Origin: JBGAWK01 sp044227665
GTDB lineage: Bacteria; Bacteroidota; Bacteroidia; Chitinophagales; JADIYW01
DNA: 64,000 bases
Assembly (NCBI GenBank): GCA_044227665.1
Contig: JBGAWK010000003.1
Location: 55,212-119,211, forward strand
Direction of reading: 5' to 3'
Below the pieces are notes generated by a model. It was not told the DNA's origin. It did not search any database and was given only the letters and a program-made list of their open reading frames with translations. How positions within the stretch are numbered: the first letter of the stretch is position 1; every line of letters starts with the position of its first letter. Of this stretch, positions 32,901-41,918 are shown piece after piece. A program made the position numbers and the translations under genes.

Positions 32901-35900
32901 TTAGTGTCTCAAAAGTACTAATTTTTGTATTTCCTGAGCACTTTGTCCACCATTATCTTTTACAGATACTTTGTAAATATATATACCTTTTGCCAAATCA
33001 TCACCGAAATCATCCTTTCCATCCCAAAAAATATTTCTTATTTGTCTGTCTGCACTATTGATTTCTTGTTGTATTGACTTTACAAGCCTACCTGTAACGG
33101 TATAGATATCAATTTTTACGTTTAAGTTGCTGCCAATTTTATTTTGCTCAAAAATAAATTCAGTTTTAGTAGTAAAGGGGTTGGGGTAGTTCAAGACATG
33201 ATGCAATGCCAGTACCCCATTCTCTTCCACAATGAATTCGGTATAGGCCTCTCCAGAGTTGTTGTAATTGTCAAAAGCCCTTACTCTTAGGCTATGCCTA
33301 CCATTTTCTAGTTTGCTTAATGGGTAATTAAGAAGACCTTCCTGATAGCTATTATCCTTAGATGCATAAAAATTATTTAGCACTATTGCATTTTGTGTGT
33401 TCTCGTCAATTATGGCGGTAATATCGTGACCTATACCACTTCCTGAAATATTGATACCATTTTCGTCAAAAAATTCTGCTAACAACAAGGGTTCATTATC
33501 CGTGATGGAGCCGAAAGCATAAGATTTATCATCCAGAAATAAAGAAATCTTTGGCGGAGTATTGTCTTGCGCTATACTATCGGCGACACCACCTACATAT
33601 ACATCATAATTGTAGCCCACAGCATCGGCAGTATCACTATAGGCATAATGGCTAATCTTGCCTAGACCTATGGTATAATCTATATCTCTGGGCACAATAA
33701 AACTTACGGAGAATTTGCCATCCACCACGGTAGCTTTACCTCTGAAGAGGATATTTTTTCTAAGACTAAAAGTATATGGGCTAGAGTCTGGGTCATTTTG
33801 TAAGGTGTTTATTCGTCTGCTCTTGTCATAAACTGTAGTATATGCCGTTCCTACAAAATTTTGCATCAGCGAATTCATGCCATCTCTCACTTCTGCGGTG
33901 ATAGTTACTTTCTCTAATGCCTTTAGTGTGTCTAGATTAGAGGGCAGTGCTACACTATTAATAGATGTAGTCACTATATTGTACTTGGGAAAAGCCAATT
34001 GCAAGGCAGGATCGCCAAAAAGTCCAAATTTTCTGTTCCCTTCCCTTGTGTTAGTCAAAGTTTTTGCTAGCCGTACTACCTCTCCCAAGGAAACCCTACT
34101 GCCCTGAGAAGCCGTCATTAGCTGTTGTACAAGATTTCTATTAGTCTCGTAGTTCTCATTGGCATATACCAACCTAGATGTAGATACTAAACCTATTGCG
34201 CCGCCACTCTCTTTGAATAATATTCTTTCTCCTGCCACATAATCATCTCCATCATAGCGAGTAAACTCACATGTTGCTGTAATGAATATAGGATATTTGT
34301 ATGTGTTTTGCCAATTATTGATATCGCTATAGGTAAGTATCTGTTCATCAGCCAGCCCCCTACCGCCACCATGTCCTGCATAATTGAGAAAGAAGGTGCC
34401 GCTATAAATTTTTTTAGATAGCGCACTATTTACATCAGGATACCTTGCACCTCCAGCATTGGATTGCTGTGCAAATGCATCGCAATATATTTTGTCCACA
34501 TTAAAATTCTTGTAGTTGTCTTCTACTATTCGCGCCACTCTGTCGGCATCATCAATATGCGTAACTCCGTCACCGTCGTCAGCAAGGAAGCTAACTTGAT
34601 TTCGCCAATCTCCGTAGGCAAAACTTGCATAATAGTCTTTTATTTTTTGTATTATTATCTCTGCTTTTTGGATATTGTCGGCAGGAATTCTTCCTATCGC
34701 AATATCAGGCTTATTAATAAATGTATTATTTATATCGGCACCTTCAATATCATCAAGGCAAGCAAAAAAATCATCTGTAGGATATGATTTTATAGGATCT
34801 AATGATTCCATGCTTTCATAGATAGGTAGGTAATAGGGATTATTGTTTCGGATATCGTAACTCCCGTCACCAAAGAGCAGGAGATATTTTAGCGAATTTT
34901 GTGGGTCTATCTGTGCTCTGTCATAAAACATCTTAGCAAAATTCCTTATAGCACATACATCCTTACAGCCTGCCGAAAATTCATTATAGATTTGTTCTAT
35001 ATCTACCACCTGTGAAGGCATATTATCTTCTGCTAAGTGAAAATCAGCAAGGCTCTTGGCTGCACCCATCAGCACTGATGGTGCAATAATAATATACGGA
35101 ACTTGAGCCAATCCATGCAAATTCTGATTATTAACCTTTGATACAAAAGAAGGCTTATTACTTGTATTGCTAAAAAGCACGTATTCCTTATGCCTTGTAG
35201 TGCTATCTATAAAATTAGCGCCATTAAATGCCAACCTTTTAGGACGCATGGCATCAGTAATATCTAATAAGACAAGTCCACTATTAGCATTGCTAATAGT
35301 GAAAGATGTCAAGCTCCCAGTAGTAGGTAGAGACCTAAAGTACAGGGGAATACCCTCGTATTTGAGTATTCTCTTCACTTGAACTACTACATAATCTATC
35401 CAAGCACGCGCATCAAAATCCGGTCTTTGGTATTGTATATTTACGTTTATACCGGAGGCAGGATTATTCCATGCAAATTGTTTGGTATCGTAATTAGCAT
35501 AGATATCCTCTTGTGATGAGCCCACTCTCAATATACTAAAATTACCTAAAGTAAAATTATTGGCATTTACTTGAAAATTAGAACTGGAATAAGTGCTTCT
35601 AGCTGCAGCTGCTATGAGTATCTTCGCAGGACTATTGTCTATATTGCTAAAAGTGAAGTTATAGCTGATTCCTTCGGAAGAGACAAATTCTTCTCCCATT
35701 TTTTCTGCACCGGATTTGAGGAGATTTTGTAAATCATTTTCTATATATGCTCTATCTATATAGGTATTTGCGGTAGAGGTAGGCGTACCCATATCTGTAT
35801 TGCCATTGGGAACTTTCATGGAAGGTACGCTACTATTTATTTGTACAAATATGTATTTATTATCACTATATAGATGTTTTTGATGTAGAAATATCTCCTC

Positions 35901-36533
35901 AAATTCATCATAATCCCATGTAGTAATACCTTCTACATAAAATAGGATATTATCACCATCGCCAAATTCAGACCCAGAAGCATTTACAAGTACAGGGATC
36001 TCTTGTAGGTCATCAATAGGTGTATCTCCTGCCAAGAGGGGCAAGCTGCCTCCATAATGTCCAAAAACTCTTACCCTATCAGGATTTACTGAAGTAGGAT
36101 TCAGACCCATAGCCTCTATCACACTTTGGTCTATAGCATATACCCCTGACTCTGTTATAGATAGCTTATACCAATCACCGCTGCTCAGTAGTGAATTTGT
36201 GGTAGTGACAGAATTGCGTTTAAAAGACATATTTTTTATGCTGCCTGAAATATGTATTGTACCTGCTATAATACTGTCTTCCAATAGAATAGTCGTCATA
36301 GGCTGGTGTGCCGCATAGGAGGCAAAAGTCTCATATTTTAGAGCCGATGACGCTGAGACTACTTGTTGAATATCCCAATTCCCATTAAGTAACAGGGTTG
36401 TCTTTCCATTATATTGAGAAGTATAAACATCAGATTGGGGTGTGTTATTGATAAATATAGTTAATTGTGCTAGGGATGACTGCATCCAAAACAATAGAAG
36501 GAAGGAGAGTACGTTAGTAAGTTTTAACATCAT
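32901..36533 (-). CDS. porU: Type IX secretion sortase PorU
   Basis: A 1210-residue surface protease that cleaves T9SS C-terminal domains and attaches the cargo to the cell surface. It has a signal peptide (LTNVLSFLLLFWMQSSLAQ), an N-terminal beta-rich region, and a C25 gingipain-like caspase domain with His721 in NYAGHGGGRG and Cys755 in FITATCEFTRYDG. The C-terminal region has a FlgD-like domain with NYPNPFTTKTEF and GIYIYKV. I chose ATG 36533 (with a second ATG directly after) over the TTG at 36578. It heads the porU-porV operon and is divergent from gldJ, an arrangement conserved in Bacteroidota (Flavobacterium johnsoniae as I recall). This is the enzyme likely to process the CTD proteins encoded nearby. 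Confidence 0.95.
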   Translation of the reverse strand: MMLKLTNVLSFLLLFWMQSSLAQLTIFINNTPQSDVYTSQYNGKTTLLLNGNWDIQQVVSASSALKYETFASYAAHQPMTTILLEDSIIAGTIHISGSIKNMSFKRNSVTTTNSLLSSGDWYKLSITESGVYAIDQSVIEAMGLNPTSVNPDRVRVFGHYGGSLPLLAGDTPIDDLQEIPVLVNASGSEFGDGDNILFYVEGITTWDYDEFEEIFLHQKHLYSDNKYIFVQINSSVPSMKVPNGNTDMGTPTSTANTYIDRAYIENDLQNLLKSGAEKMGEEFVSSEGISYNFTFSNIDNSPAKILIAAAARSTYSSSNFQVNANNFTLGNFSILRVGSSQEDIYANYDTKQFAWNNPASGINVNIQYQRPDFDARAWIDYVVVQVKRILKYEGIPLYFRSLPTTGSLTSFTISNANSGLVLLDITDAMRPKRLAFNGANFIDSTTRHKEYVLFSNTSNKPSFVSKVNNQNLHGLAQVPYIIIAPSVLMGAAKSLADFHLAEDNMPSQVVDIEQIYNEFSAGCKDVCAIRNFAKMFYDRAQIDPQNSLKYLLLFGDGSYDIRNNNPYYLPIYESMESLDPIKSYPTDDFFACLDDIEGADINNTFINKPDIAIGRIPADNIQKAEIIIQKIKDYYASFAYGDWRNQVSFLADDGDGVTHIDDADRVARIVEDNYKNFNVDKIYCDAFAQQSNAGGARYPDVNSALSKKIYSGTFFLNYAGHGGGRGLADEQILTYSDINNWQNTYKYPIFITATCEFTRYDGDDYVAGERILFKESGGAIGLVSTSRLVYANENYETNRNLVQQLMTASQGSRVSLGEVVRLAKTLTNTREGNRKFGLFGDPALQLAFPKYNIVTTSINSVALPSNLDTLKALEKVTITAEVRDGMNSLMQNFVGTAYTTVYDKSRRINTLQNDPDSSPYTFSLRKNILFRGKATVVDGKFSVSFIVPRDIDYTIGLGKISHYAYSDTADAVGYNYDVYVGGVADSIAQDNTPPKISLFLDDKSYAFGSITDNEPLLLAEFFDENGINISGSGIGHDITAIIDENTQNAIVLNNFYASKDNSYQEGLLNYPLSKLENGRHSLRVRAFDNYNNSGEAYTEFIVEENGVLALHHVLNYPNPFTTKTEFIFEQNKIGSNLNVKIDIYTVTGRLVKSIQQEINSADRQIRNIFWDGKDDFGDDLAKGIYIYKVSVKDNGGQSAQEIQKLVLLRH

Positions 36534-36577
36534 AAATGTAAGACGAAAATAGTAAAACAATAATTGTAAATAGCGCA

Positions 36578-36585
36578 AACTTAGC
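36578..36585 (-). promoter_or_regulatory. porU promoter -7 box (TAAGTTTG)
   Basis: Perfect TAnnTTTG on the minus strand, 44 bases before the porU ATG, with a TTTG 15 bases further upstream. The spacing is shorter than the usual 19 or so, so only moderate support. Confidence 0.5.
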
Positions 36586-36646
36586 AGTAATTACGAGTCA
36601 AATCTAAAAAAATGTGAAATAATACCCTATTATGTGTACCAATAGC

Positions 36647-36677
36647 TTTGATAAATGCGATGTTCGCAATATATTTG
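36647..36677 (+). promoter_or_regulatory. gldJ promoter (TTTG - 19 bp - TATATTTG)
   Basis: TTTG at 36647-36650, a 19-base spacer, and TATATTTG at 36670-36677 match the Bacteroidota -33/-7 consensus exactly, including spacing. The ATG follows 29 bases later. This is the best-formed promoter in the window. Confidence 0.75.
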
Positions 36678-36706
36678 TTAATTCAACTCAAAAAATATTG
36701 TATTCA

Positions 36707-38221
36707 ATGATACGTGCAACAAAAAAGTACGGGTGCTTAATCATCTCTTCTCTTATGCTCATGACAGCATGTAAGAAAGGAAGTAACGATAAGTCATCTA
36801 CTACCGGCTGGAATTATAACGATCCCAAATGGGGTGGATTTTCTGTGGCTGAAAACAAAAACCAAATCACTGGACCTAATCTAGTATTAGTAGAAGGCGG
36901 AACTTTTGTAATGGGTATTACTGAGCAGGATGTTACTTATGAATACAATAATATACCTAGAAGGGTTACTGTAGCCTCTTTCTATATGGATGAAACGGAG
37001 GTCGCTAACGTACATTATAGGGAATATACCTACTGGACAGAGCGCATTTTCGCCGCAGAACATCCTGAAATTGTAAAGGCATGCCTTCCAGATACCTTGT
37101 GTTGGCGTGAAGAGTTGGCGTACAATGAGCCTTATGTTACTAGCTATTTCAGATTCCCAGCTTTCGACTACTATCCTGTAGTAGGGGTGACTTGGGTACA
37201 AGCAAAAGATTATTGCAAATGGAGAAGTGACCGTGTCAATGAAATGTTGCTTATCAAAGATGGCTACTTAGAATTTAATGCCAATCAGGTCAATAACGAC
37301 AATTTCAACACAGAAGCCTACATGCTAGGTAAATATCAAGGTACTCAAGGCAAAAATCAAATTAAAGACAACAACCCTAATGGCGCAGGTACACGCCCTG
37401 TAAATTTCTCTGATGGAGTGCTTTTGCCTGAATATAGACTTCCTACAGAATCAGAGTGGGAATTTGCTGCTTTGGGACTCAAAGGTAATCTTCCTATGGA
37501 AGGTGAAGAAGTGATTACTGACAGAAGAATATATCCTTGGGACGGCACAACTTTGCGTTATCAAAAACACACCAAAACTCAAGGTAATTTCCTAGCCAAC
37601 TTTAAGAGAGGAAGGGGTGACTATATGGGCGTCTCAGGGGCACTTAATGACCAAGCCGAAATCACATCTCCAATATATGCAAATATGCCTAATGACTTTG
37701 GATTGTACAACATGGCCGGCAACGTAAATGAATGGACAGAGGATGTATTCAGACCTCTTACATTTGCTGATGCGAGCGATATGAATACCTTCCGTGGTAA
37801 CGTGTTTATGAAAGCAAAAACTAATGAAGCTGGTGAGCCTCAATTTGATGAAATTACTGGCAAGGCTATTTATGAGCCACAACCTCAAGAAGAGATAGAC
37901 AACAGAAGAAACTACCGTCAGGCTTACAATCTCAACTATATAGATGGTGACTCCTTGAATGGTGCCGAATATCTTTATGGAGAAACCTCCTTGATAAACG
38001 ATAAAGCTAGAGTTTACAAAGGCGGTTCTTGGGCAGACAGAGCATTCTGGCTTTCCCCAGGGGCAAGAAGATTCCTCAATGAAGATATGTCTTCTTCTAC
38101 ACTGGGCTTCAGATGTGCTATGGTGCGCTTAGGTACTCGTGATGGCAGCAAAGAAGGTGGAAATAATTTTGCTGAAAGCAAAAAAGCAAAAACTAACAAC
38201 GCTAAGAAGAGAAAATATTGA
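36707..38221 (+). CDS. gldJ: Gliding motility / T9SS lipoprotein GldJ
   Basis: A 504-residue outer-membrane lipoprotein required in known systems for gliding and for stability of GldK-type T9SS ring components. ATG 36707 gives a lipoprotein signal (IISSLMLMTACKKG, lipid Cys about residue 22). The body is a formylglycine-generating-enzyme-like (SUMF1) domain: VLVEGGTFVMGITEQD, VASFYMDETEVANVHYREY, PVVGVTWVQAKDYCKWRSDR, YRLPTESEWEFAALG, GNVNEWTEDVFRP, YKGGSWADRAFWLSPGARRF. In GldJ this fold is structural rather than catalytic. The tail is rich in Lys and Asn. Synteny with porU, porV and murF supports GldJ over GldK. The in-frame upstream start at 36632 is rejected. Confidence 0.95.
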   Translation: MIRATKKYGCLIISSLMLMTACKKGSNDKSSTTGWNYNDPKWGGFSVAENKNQITGPNLVLVEGGTFVMGITEQDVTYEYNNIPRRVTVASFYMDETEVANVHYREYTYWTERIFAAEHPEIVKACLPDTLCWREELAYNEPYVTSYFRFPAFDYYPVVGVTWVQAKDYCKWRSDRVNEMLLIKDGYLEFNANQVNNDNFNTEAYMLGKYQGTQGKNQIKDNNPNGAGTRPVNFSDGVLLPEYRLPTESEWEFAALGLKGNLPMEGEEVITDRRIYPWDGTTLRYQKHTKTQGNFLANFKRGRGDYMGVSGALNDQAEITSPIYANMPNDFGLYNMAGNVNEWTEDVFRPLTFADASDMNTFRGNVFMKAKTNEAGEPQFDEITGKAIYEPQPQEEIDNRRNYRQAYNLNYIDGDSLNGAEYLYGETSLINDKARVYKGGSWADRAFWLSPGARRFLNEDMSSSTLGFRCAMVRLGTRDGSKEGGNNFAESKKAKTNNAKKRKY

Positions 38222-38242
38222 TAATTCAACATTTAGTGCATA

Positions 38243-38274
38243 AAAAAAGACTCAACTTTAGTTGGGTCTTTTTT
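38243..38274 (+). terminator. Rho-independent terminator between gldJ and murF
   Basis: A 14-bp stem (including an A6/T6 base and one G-T pair) with loop TTTA, covering GACTCAAC and GTTGGGTC, followed by further T. It lies 14 bases before murF, so murF expression depends on read-through or on a promoter I cannot identify. Confidence 0.8.
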
Positions 38275-38288
38275 GTTTTGAGCCTTAT

Positions 38289-39566
38289 ATGACAGATATA
38301 GCAACATTATATAGCATCTTCCAAAACAGTAGTGGCGTAACTACTGATAGCCGTAATATCAAACCGGGAAATATCTTTTGGGCATTAAAAGGAGAAAACT
38401 TTGACGGAAACACTTTCGCTATACAAGCTATACAGCAGGGTGCTTCCGCAGCCATAGTAGATAACCCCGCTATCTCAGGTGAAAATATATATCATGTAGA
38501 TGATACCTTAAAGGCACTGCAATCTCTTGCCACCTATCACCGCAAAAAATTCTTTATACCGCTCATAGGTATTACAGGCAGCAATGGCAAGACCACTACT
38601 AAAGAATTAATAAACATTGTTTTACAAAAAAAATATTTCGTTCTAGCCACCATAGGCAATCTTAATAACCATATTGGCGTGCCACTTACACTCTTGCGCC
38701 TCAACACCAAGCATCAGGTGGCAATAATAGAAATGGGTGCCAACCACAAGGACGAAATAGCAGAACTTTGTGAAATTGCCCTGCCTACACATGGCATAAT
38801 TACCAATATCGGCAAGGCTCATATTGGCGAATTTGGGGGCTATGAAAACATAATTTATGCCAAGACGCGCCTCTATAATTTTATTGCAAAAAATAGAGGA
38901 ACACTCTTCGTCAATAAAGACGACAAATTATTGTCCCAAAAGGCGCAAGAATATCCTGCTGAAATCATATATTTTGGAACTGATGCCAATGTAGATTATC
39001 CCTTTGAACTATTATCAGCAGAACCTTATGTAACTTTTAGCTATAGAAATACTACGATGGTAGAGTCAAAGCTGATAGGGGGTTATAACTTTTCAAATAT
39101 CATGGCTGCTTTTGCCATAGGGCAATACTTTGGCGTGGACACCATAGACGGCAAGAATGCCATAGAGCAATATTTGCCACAAAATAATAGAAGCCAAATT
39201 ATTGATGTCGGTACAAATACTATAATAATGGATGCATATAATGCTAATCCTACTAGTATGTCGGCAGCACTTGTAACCCTTTCTAGAATGGATTTTAAAA
39301 ACAAAGTCGCGATACTAGGAGATATGTTTGAACTAGGTGTATATAGTGACGAGGAACATACTGCCATAGTACAGCAAGCAAGAGATTCAAATATCCAAAC
39401 TATAGTTCTTGTAGGGACATACTTTGGAAAGGTAAATCATGAAGGGTGCATCCATTTCGATAATTATCAGCAAGCAAAATATTGGTATCAGAATCAGAAA
39501 TTTGAACAGACAGCTGTTCTCGTGAAGGGATCTAGAAGTATGAAGTTAGAAAAAATATTGGAATAG
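38289..39566 (+). CDS. murF: UDP-N-acetylmuramoyl-tripeptide--D-alanyl-D-alanine ligase
   Basis: Cytoplasmic enzyme adding D-Ala-D-Ala to the peptidoglycan precursor, ATP-dependent. The 425-residue product shows the N-terminal GVTTDSRNIKPGNIFWALKGENFDG block, the P-loop GITGSNGKTTTKELI, IIEMGANHKDEIAEL, ITNIGKAHIGEFGG, and the C-terminal DAYNANPTSMSAAL with AILGDMFELG, all typical of MurF. ATG 38289 was chosen because the frame to 38262 begins inside the terminator. Other mur genes are not present; gldJ-murF adjacency is a conserved feature of the phylum. A 59-codon gene follows 4 bases after its stop. Confidence 0.96.
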   Translation: MTDIATLYSIFQNSSGVTTDSRNIKPGNIFWALKGENFDGNTFAIQAIQQGASAAIVDNPAISGENIYHVDDTLKALQSLATYHRKKFFIPLIGITGSNGKTTTKELINIVLQKKYFVLATIGNLNNHIGVPLTLLRLNTKHQVAIIEMGANHKDEIAELCEIALPTHGIITNIGKAHIGEFGGYENIIYAKTRLYNFIAKNRGTLFVNKDDKLLSQKAQEYPAEIIYFGTDANVDYPFELLSAEPYVTFSYRNTTMVESKLIGGYNFSNIMAAFAIGQYFGVDTIDGKNAIEQYLPQNNRSQIIDVGTNTIIMDAYNANPTSMSAALVTLSRMDFKNKVAILGDMFELGVYSDEEHTAIVQQARDSNIQTIVLVGTYFGKVNHEGCIHFDNYQQAKYWYQNQKFEQTAVLVKGSRSMKLEKILE

Positions 39567-39570
39567 ACTT

Positions 39571-39750
39571 ATGAAGAGAGGAAACAAAAATTTAAAGAAA
39601 GAGAATATTCAAATACTTCCTAATAGAGAGGAAGTAATAAGGACAAAATTTGAGGCAGCACAAGTCCAAAGACCTGCTAGTGTAATAAATGAAGATTTAG
39701 AAGAAATTTTAAAGAAAAATCCAAAACATTTCTTTGGCTGTGGGGGATAA
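39571..39750 (+). CDS. Small 59-residue protein ending in GCGG
   Basis: An intact ATG-to-stop frame directly behind murF (4-base gap), in the same direction and ending 3 bases before the convergent pirin stop. The product has a basic N-terminus (MKRGNKNLKKENIQ), an acidic, helix-like middle (INEDLEEILKKNP) and the end PKHFFGCGG. There is no signal peptide or membrane segment. The tight fit between two genes and the protein-like composition support a real gene. I do not recognise the family. A single cysteine next to a terminal Gly-Gly might be a modification or metal site, but that is speculation. Confidence 0.65.
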   Translation: MKRGNKNLKKENIQILPNREEVIRTKFEAAQVQRPASVINEDLEEILKKNPKHFFGCGG

Positions 39751-39753
39751 GAA

Positions 39754-40623
39754 TTATTCCAAATGACCAAACTTACCAAACTGCACATCTCTTATAGCCT
39801 GCTGGATTTCTTCTTTTGTGTTCATAAGAAAAGGACCATACGCTACAATCGGCTCATTGATTGGCTCTCCTCCTAGCAAGAGGACGGTGCAATCTTCTTC
39901 TGCACTCAGGACAATACCCTCCCCGTCATTATGATATAAGACCATGTGATGCGTAGGAATTTTTGCGCCATCTCCAGTAAAGCAGCAGCCCTTGACTACG
40001 ACCACACATATATTGAAACTTGAGGGCGTACTAATACGCACAGATTTTCCGGCATATACACATATATTACCGACAATCATGGGTGAAAAAGTCTTGGCTT
40101 TCCCTATATGCCCTTCATAGTCCCCTGCTATGAGCGTAAATATACCTGCGTCCCCCTGCAATGTAAATTGAGTATGGGAAGTACTCTTCAGCTCTTGATA
40201 CGCAGGAGAAGTCATTTTATATGCTTGAGGCAAGTTCACCCATATTTGTGCCATGTGTAATTCACCGCCATCGTGAGCAAATCCTTTCTCATGATATTCC
40301 TTGTGTAAGACCCCGCTTCCAGCAGTCATCCATTGTACATCCCCTCTGCCTATAATTCCGCTATTGCCTACGCTGTCATGATGGGCTATACTGCCCTCAT
40401 ATACGATGGTTACAGTTTCAAATCCTCTATGGGGGTGTACGCCCACACCTCTTGGCGTATCCGTAGGAGGAAAAGAAATATTAGACATATAGTCCATCAA
40501 ATAAAAAGGACTCATCCGCTGATGACTATATTGCCAATGTGGAAAAAAATTGTGTACCCGAAATCCATCTCCGACCATATGTGGCGGTGGCGGTGAGATA
40601 ATTGACTCTATGGATCTGTTCAT
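39754..40623 (-). CDS. Pirin family protein
   Basis: A 289-residue bicupin of the pirin family. The metal-binding residues of the N-terminal cupin are present: the two His in VHPHRGFETVT, and His and Glu in GSGVLHKEYH. The C-terminal cupin includes the GGEPINEPIVAYGPFLMNT block typical of pirins. Bacterial pirins have been reported as quercetin dioxygenases or stress-related regulators of metabolic enzymes; which applies is unknown. ATG 40623 (MNRSIESI) is preferred over 40647. It is convergent with the 59-residue gene. Confidence 0.92.
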   Translation of the reverse strand: MNRSIESIISPPPPHMVGDGFRVHNFFPHWQYSHQRMSPFYLMDYMSNISFPPTDTPRGVGVHPHRGFETVTIVYEGSIAHHDSVGNSGIIGRGDVQWMTAGSGVLHKEYHEKGFAHDGGELHMAQIWVNLPQAYKMTSPAYQELKSTSHTQFTLQGDAGIFTLIAGDYEGHIGKAKTFSPMIVGNICVYAGKSVRISTPSSFNICVVVVKGCCFTGDGAKIPTHHMVLYHNDGEGIVLSAEEDCTVLLLGGEPINEPIVAYGPFLMNTKEEIQQAIRDVQFGKFGHLE

Positions 40624-40675
40624 TGCAATAAATATATACCACAACACTACCGACCCCCAAAAGGTTCTAGCTACA

Positions 40676-41761
40676 TCATAGATGCTTATCGCCCCTACTC
40701 ATCTTGATATCATGCGTAATATCTTTTATCTGCTGTTCATGATCTTTATTACATATCAGCAACACATCATCGGTATCTACCACGATATAATTTTCCAGCC
40801 CTTGTATGATTACTAGCTTATGATTTGGAACATTTATCATGTTTTGGTGCGCATCATATATCATTACTTTGTCTCCGGTGACGGCATTATTGAGATAGTC
40901 TTTTTCCTTCTCGGCGTACAAAGATGCCCAAGTACCTAAATCGCTCCACCCCAAATCCGATGGTATTACAAACACATTCTTAGCTTTTTCCATAATACCA
41001 AAGTCTATAGATATATTAGGACATAATTTAAAAGCTTTTTCTATGGCTGCGGCTTCATCGGAGGTATTAATATGCATTGCAGATTCTTCGAAGGCATCAT
41101 AAATTTCTGGCATATACCGTTCAAATGCTGTATTAATACTACCAAGACTCCATATAAACATACCTGCATTCCAAAGAAAATCACCACTTTCTAAAAATTG
41201 TATGGCCGTCTCCTTATTAGGTTTCTCTGTGAATGTCTTCACCTTGTGGACACAACTACTTACTTCCTCTTCATTAAACTGTATATAGCCATACCCAGTA
41301 TCTGGACGCGTAGGCTTTATGCCCAAAGTAATCAGAGCATCATGCGTAGAACAGAAGTTTATGGCAGTATATAATACCCTCATGTATTCACTTTCATTCT
41401 GGATAATATGGTCAGAAGGAACTACTATCATGATTGCATCATCACATTTTGCTTTTATCTTCTTCACAGCATACGCAATACATGGGGCGGTATTCTTACG
41501 CGCAGGTTCTGCAAGAATATTATCGTCATGAATATTCGGCAGTTGCTGCTTTATAAGTGAGATATAGTCTTTGTTTGTGAGTATAAGTATATTTTCAGGA
41601 GGGCATATATTCCCAAACCTAGAGATAGTTTGCTGGAGCAGTGTTTTTCCGTTACCCAATATGTCTAAAAATTGTTTTGGCTTTGCAGTCCTGCTTGCGG
41701 GCCAGAATCTACTGCCTATACCTCCTGCCATTATGGCGACATACACATTTTTACTTATCAT
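40676..41761 (-). CDS. Mannose-1-phosphate guanylyltransferase
   Basis: Makes GDP-mannose from mannose-1-phosphate and GTP, a precursor of surface polysaccharides and fucose derivatives. The 361-residue enzyme has the nucleotidyltransferase signature VAIMAGGIGSRFWPASR followed by KPKQFLDIL, then PSDHII, PDTGYGYIQ, EKPNKETA, LWNAGMFIW and DLGWSDLGTWASL, all typical. The phosphomannose isomerase domain of ManC/AlgA-type fusions is absent, as in many Bacteroidota. ATG 41761 (MISKNVYV) gives the standard N-terminus; the longer frame to 41806 adds an unlikely hydrophobic tail. No other sugar-nucleotide genes are adjacent. Confidence 0.95.
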   Translation of the reverse strand: MISKNVYVAIMAGGIGSRFWPASRTAKPKQFLDILGNGKTLLQQTISRFGNICPPENILILTNKDYISLIKQQLPNIHDDNILAEPARKNTAPCIAYAVKKIKAKCDDAIMIVVPSDHIIQNESEYMRVLYTAINFCSTHDALITLGIKPTRPDTGYGYIQFNEEEVSSCVHKVKTFTEKPNKETAIQFLESGDFLWNAGMFIWSLGSINTAFERYMPEIYDAFEESAMHINTSDEAAAIEKAFKLCPNISIDFGIMEKAKNVFVIPSDLGWSDLGTWASLYAEKEKDYLNNAVTGDKVMIYDAHQNMINVPNHKLVIIQGLENYIVVDTDDVLLICNKDHEQQIKDITHDIKMSRGDKHL

Positions 41762-41918
41762 AATTGCCACAATAATAAATAAATACTTAAACATTTTATA
41801 AATCATTGTTCAACGTATAGCCATGCATTAACTTTAATTTTGTTGATTATCTAAAAAATTGTTCTATTAAGAATTATTCTTCTTATATTGATACAATAAA
41901 TAACATTAAGAAAAAAGT

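Noticed and set aside
36534..36578. TTG start for porU at 36578
   Set aside because: The TTG is the end of the TAAGTTTG box; ATG 36533 gives a normal signal peptide.
38262..38288. Upstream start for murF at 38262
   Set aside because: It lies within the gldJ terminator stem.
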